From: Micromonospora sp. U21
Lineage (GTDB): Bacteria; Actinomycetota; Actinomycetes; Mycobacteriales; Micromonosporaceae
Length of the DNA: 64,000 bases
NCBI RefSeq assembly: GCF_018070045.1
Contig: NZ_JAGPYK010000002.1
Coordinates: 62,001 to 126,000 of the forward strand
Reading direction: 5' to 3'
Part shown: positions 62,032 to 64,000 of the stretch, one piece after another
Layout: every line of letters begins with the position of its first letter
Position numbering within the stretch: the stretch's first letter is position 1
Notes under the pieces: model-generated
What the model saw: only the letters and a program-made list of their open reading frames with translations
Database searches by the model: none
What the model was told of the DNA's origin: nothing
Position numbers and translations under genes: made by a program

Positions 62032-63052
62032 TGATCGATTCCAAGGGATGCGGGACAGCAAGCAGACGCGAGGGCGTCCATGATCGGCGTTGCCTAGGCA
62101 ACGAGACCATGGAGGCCACGTGCACGTCGATCTGGACACCCTCGCGACCGCACTCTACGTCAGGATCGACGACGAATTGAAGGCGTCTCCGCAGCTCAAT
62201 CGGTGGCGGCCTAAGGTCGGGATCGCTCCGCAGATCACCGACGCCGAACTGATCACGGTGTCGGTCATGCAGGCCCTGCTGGGCTATCACAACGAGAGTC
62301 GCTGGATCCGCTACGCCCGCAAGTCGATCATCCACTTGTTCCCCTACTTGCCCAAGCAGCCTGGCTACAACAAGCGCCTGCGAAGTCTGGGCGCCCAGAT
62401 CAGCCACCTCATCGCGGTGCTGGTCACCGACACCGACCTCTGGCGGCACCCGATCAGGATCGCCGACTCCACCCCGGTGCCGTGCGGCATGTCCCGCGAG
62501 ACGGTTCAACGCTCCGACCTGGCTGGCTGGGCCGGCTATGGCTACTGCGCCTCGCACTCCCGGCTCTTCTGGGGCCTGCGGCTGCACCTGGTCACCACCG
62601 TGCACGGCCTGCCCGTCGCGTTCGCCCTGAGCAACGCCAAAACCGACGAACGTGAGGTCCTCACCGACCTGGTGACCCTGCAGCCGAACATGTTCCACCA
62701 CCCGGACGGGCTGATCCTCATCGTCGACAAGGGCTACCGCGACCGCGACACCGAAACCTGGCTCAACGACAGCGGTATTACCCTCGTGCGACCCGCGTAC
62801 CGCACCGAACCGGCACGCCCCGGTCGTGGCCTGCTGCGGGCCGTCCGGCAGAGCATCGAATCGGTCAACCAGACCATCAAAGGCCAACTCGATCTCGAAC
62901 AACACGGTGGCCGTACCATCACCGGCGTCGCCGTCCGGGTCCTGCAACGCGTCCTCGCCCTGACCGCCGCGATCTGGCACAACTGGCACACCGGCCAACC
63001 AATCATGCGATCACTGATCGCCTACGACCACTGACCCCTTGGAATCGATCAT
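62032..63052 (+). mobile_element. IS982-type insertion sequence
   Basis: About 1021 bp. Terminal inverted repeats are TGATCGATTCCAAGGG at the left end (62032-62047) and its inverse CCCTTGGAATCGATCA (63036-63051) at the right. It is flanked by CTAGA on both sides (62027-62031 and 63053-63057), of which only one copy is needed to restore the host gene, so this is a 5-bp target duplication. Because CTAG is itself palindromic, the ends could be shifted by a base. The IS looks complete and recently inserted. Confidence 0.9.
62120..63034 (+). CDS. IS982 family transposase
   Basis: A 304-aa DDE transposase: DTLATALYVRIDDELK at the N-terminus is typical of IS982. Catalytic acidic positions are in IRIADSTPVPC (first D), LILIVDKGYRDRDTE (second D) and RQSIESVNQTIKGQLDLEQHGGRT (E). 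GTG 62120 has GGAGG four bases upstream; TTG 62090 is an alternative. No frameshift is present, so it should be active. Confidence 0.92.
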   Translation: MHVDLDTLATALYVRIDDELKASPQLNRWRPKVGIAPQITDAELITVSVMQALLGYHNESRWIRYARKSIIHLFPYLPKQPGYNKRLRSLGAQISHLIAVLVTDTDLWRHPIRIADSTPVPCGMSRETVQRSDLAGWAGYGYCASHSRLFWGLRLHLVTTVHGLPVAFALSNAKTDEREVLTDLVTLQPNMFHHPDGLILIVDKGYRDRDTETWLNDSGITLVRPAYRTEPARPGRGLLRAVRQSIESVNQTIKGQLDLEQHGGRTITGVAVRVLQRVLALTAAIWHNWHTGQPIMRSLIAYDH

Positions 63053-63926
63053 CTAGACCAGGCTTGCCGCAACGGTGAGCTGGTGCGGGTGTTGCCCGAG
63101 GTGTTCGTCGCGGCCCAGCTGTTGGGCGGTCGACCGGGTGGCCCTGCCCTGAGTCGACTCGACCCTGCACTGGGTCACCGTGCGGTCCTCGCCTGGGCCG
63201 ACGGCTGCGGCGCACTCAGTCACCTAAGCGCGCTCAGCGCATGGGGCCTGCTCCCGCAGGCAGTCGGCGACCCGGTGCACCTGAGCACGCCGGCGGACGC
63301 CAGCCTGCGCACCCGACCCGGGGTGGTCGTGCATCGACGCCGGGGCCTCGTCATCGGGCCGCCGCACGTGGTGATCCGGCGGGGATTGGTGGTCACCCGC
63401 CTTGAGCAGGCACTCGTCGAGTCGTGGCCGATGTTGCCGTCCACCGAGCGGCGGGCACCGGTGATCCGGGCGGTCAACGATTGGCTGACCACGCCCGAAC
63501 GCCTGGCGGAGGCCTTGGGCACTGTGCCGAAGCTGAACGACCGAGCAGCTTTCCGAACGCTGCTGACCCGGCTCGCCGACGGCTGCCGCAGCCCCTTGGA
63601 GATCTGGGGGCACGAGCACGTCTTCACCGGCCCGAACATGCCGGCGTTCCGCCGACAGGTGCCGCTACGCGTCGGGCGGCGCACCCTGTACCTCGACATG
63701 CTCGCCGAGCGGGAGCGAGTCAACATCGAACTCGACGGGGCCAGCACCCACGGCGACCCACGCCAGCGGGAGATCGACCTGCGCCGGGACGCCTTGCTGG
63801 CGACCACCGGAATCCTGGTGGTCCGCTTCGCCCACCGCCGCCTGGTTCATGAGACCGACGCGGTACGCCGGGAAACCCTGGCCATCCTCGCGACCCGCCG
63901 GGCGGGCGCGACCGCCTGAGGATCAC

Positions 63927-63956
63927 TTGCACAAGCGGAAAGTGTTCGCATACGCT
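63927..63956 (+). promoter_or_regulatory. Predicted promoter for the right-edge gene
   Basis: TTGCAC (63927-63932) and TACGCT (63951-63956) are spaced 18 bp apart and end 7 bases before a GTG, as for leaderless transcripts. GGAAAG (63937-63942) and CTTTCC (63955-63960) form an inverted repeat around the -10 region. Confidence 0.45.
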
Positions 63957-63963
63957 TTCCGGC

Positions 63964-64000
63964 GTGGAAAGTACTGGTATTGAGGAGCAGCTCAGGGCGG
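63964..64000 (+). CDS. Start of a gene cut by the window edge
   Basis: GTG 63964 opens a frame reading VESTGIEEQLRA to the edge. There is no ribosome site, but the promoter-like boxes end just before it, so a leaderless message is likely. Only 12 residues are visible and no family can be named. Confidence 0.4.
   Translation, partial: MESTGIEEQLRA

Larger units (their letters stand above)
61940..63919 (+). pseudogene. AbiEi-like/DUF559 protein gene interrupted by IS982-type element
   Basis: The gene is split into 61940-62031 and 63058-63919. Removing the element and one CTAGA copy restores VNSVLLELVELGGGLVTRG...PQWTLDQACRNGELVRVLPEVFV in one frame, about 318 aa. The first part is an AbiEi-like winged helix; the middle has AVLAWADGCGALSHLSAL; the C-terminal DUF559/Vsr-like domain has LDMLAERERVNIELDGASTHGDPRQREIDLRRDALLATTGILVVRFAHRRL with the endonuclease-like acidic residues. 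Such proteins are common in actinobacteria and may be toxin-antitoxin or nuclease related. The right-hand 278-aa frame (from 63083) is still open and could be translated, but lacks the N-terminal DNA-binding part. Confidence 0.88.

Overview
The window is about 72% GC, with GTG/TTG starts, ATGA/GTGA overlaps and families typical of high-GC Actinobacteria (SCO5389 family, DUF6230/DUF6114, DUF993). The gene content and the GGGGCCCTTCC intergenic repeat suggest Micromonospora or a close Micromonosporaceae relative. The genus is inferred, not proven. No rRNA, tRNA or CRISPR array was seen.

0-6.6 kb: a left-truncated NADH-dehydrogenase-like flavoprotein, an MFS exporter, and a minus-strand run of LacI regulator, APH-type kinase and GNAT acetyltransferase. 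The kinase gene is broken twice: once by a frameshift and once by a tnpB-only IS200/IS605-type element. Restoring the empty site fixes both ends of the element to the base (3200-4531), with TCAT on its left and TCAA as its right end.

6.6-18.6 kb: a probable LacI-controlled catabolic locus of unknown substrate. It has two cupins, an NMT1/SsuA-type ABC importer, a Gfo/Idh/MocA dehydrogenase, a DUF993 protein, a sugar-isomerase-like TIM barrel and an NCS1-like membrane protein. It converges on a 1154-aa secreted ThuA/PQQ-sugar-dehydrogenase/PKD protein. GAAAGCGCTTTC-like operators mark these promoters.

18.7-29.5 kb: an amine-oxidase-like flavoprotein, a PIG-V-type mannosyltransferase, a GNAT, an orphan Phd-like antitoxin, the HTH-Mop/modA/modB/modC molybdate operon, a SCO5389-family gene, smpB and a large membrane protein with a GHSHG esterase motif.

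29.6-40.4 kb: decayed genes alternate with intact ones. A response regulator is fused by deletion to the tail of a sensor kinase, a flavin reductase has an in-frame deletion, and a GH1 beta-glucosidase is shredded. Intact genes are an ABC exporter, a NUDIX hydrolase, an ArsR/SRPBCC pair, a PaoABC-like molybdenum hydroxylase operon with a divergent MobA-like nucleotidyltransferase, and a TMEM175-like channel.

40.6-53.9 kb: a secreted beta-helix protein with two discoidin domains, then the most interesting locus: a minus-strand operon of gamma-glutamyltranspeptidase, a 765-aa double-sensor membrane protein, PgsB, PgsC and an NlpC/P60 protein, with a C39-like peptidase beyond. It looks like poly-gamma-glutamate (or a related polyamide) synthesis and processing without a recognisable PgsA/CapA. 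DUF6230, DUF6114 and a secreted protein diverge from it.

54-64 kb: an asparagine-synthase-like amidotransferase, MarR with a divergent ABC exporter, TetR (with an extra C-terminal HTH) with a divergent two-gene ABC exporter, and an AbiEi-like/DUF559 gene interrupted by an IS982-type element with a 5-bp target duplication. A probable leaderless gene starts at the right edge.
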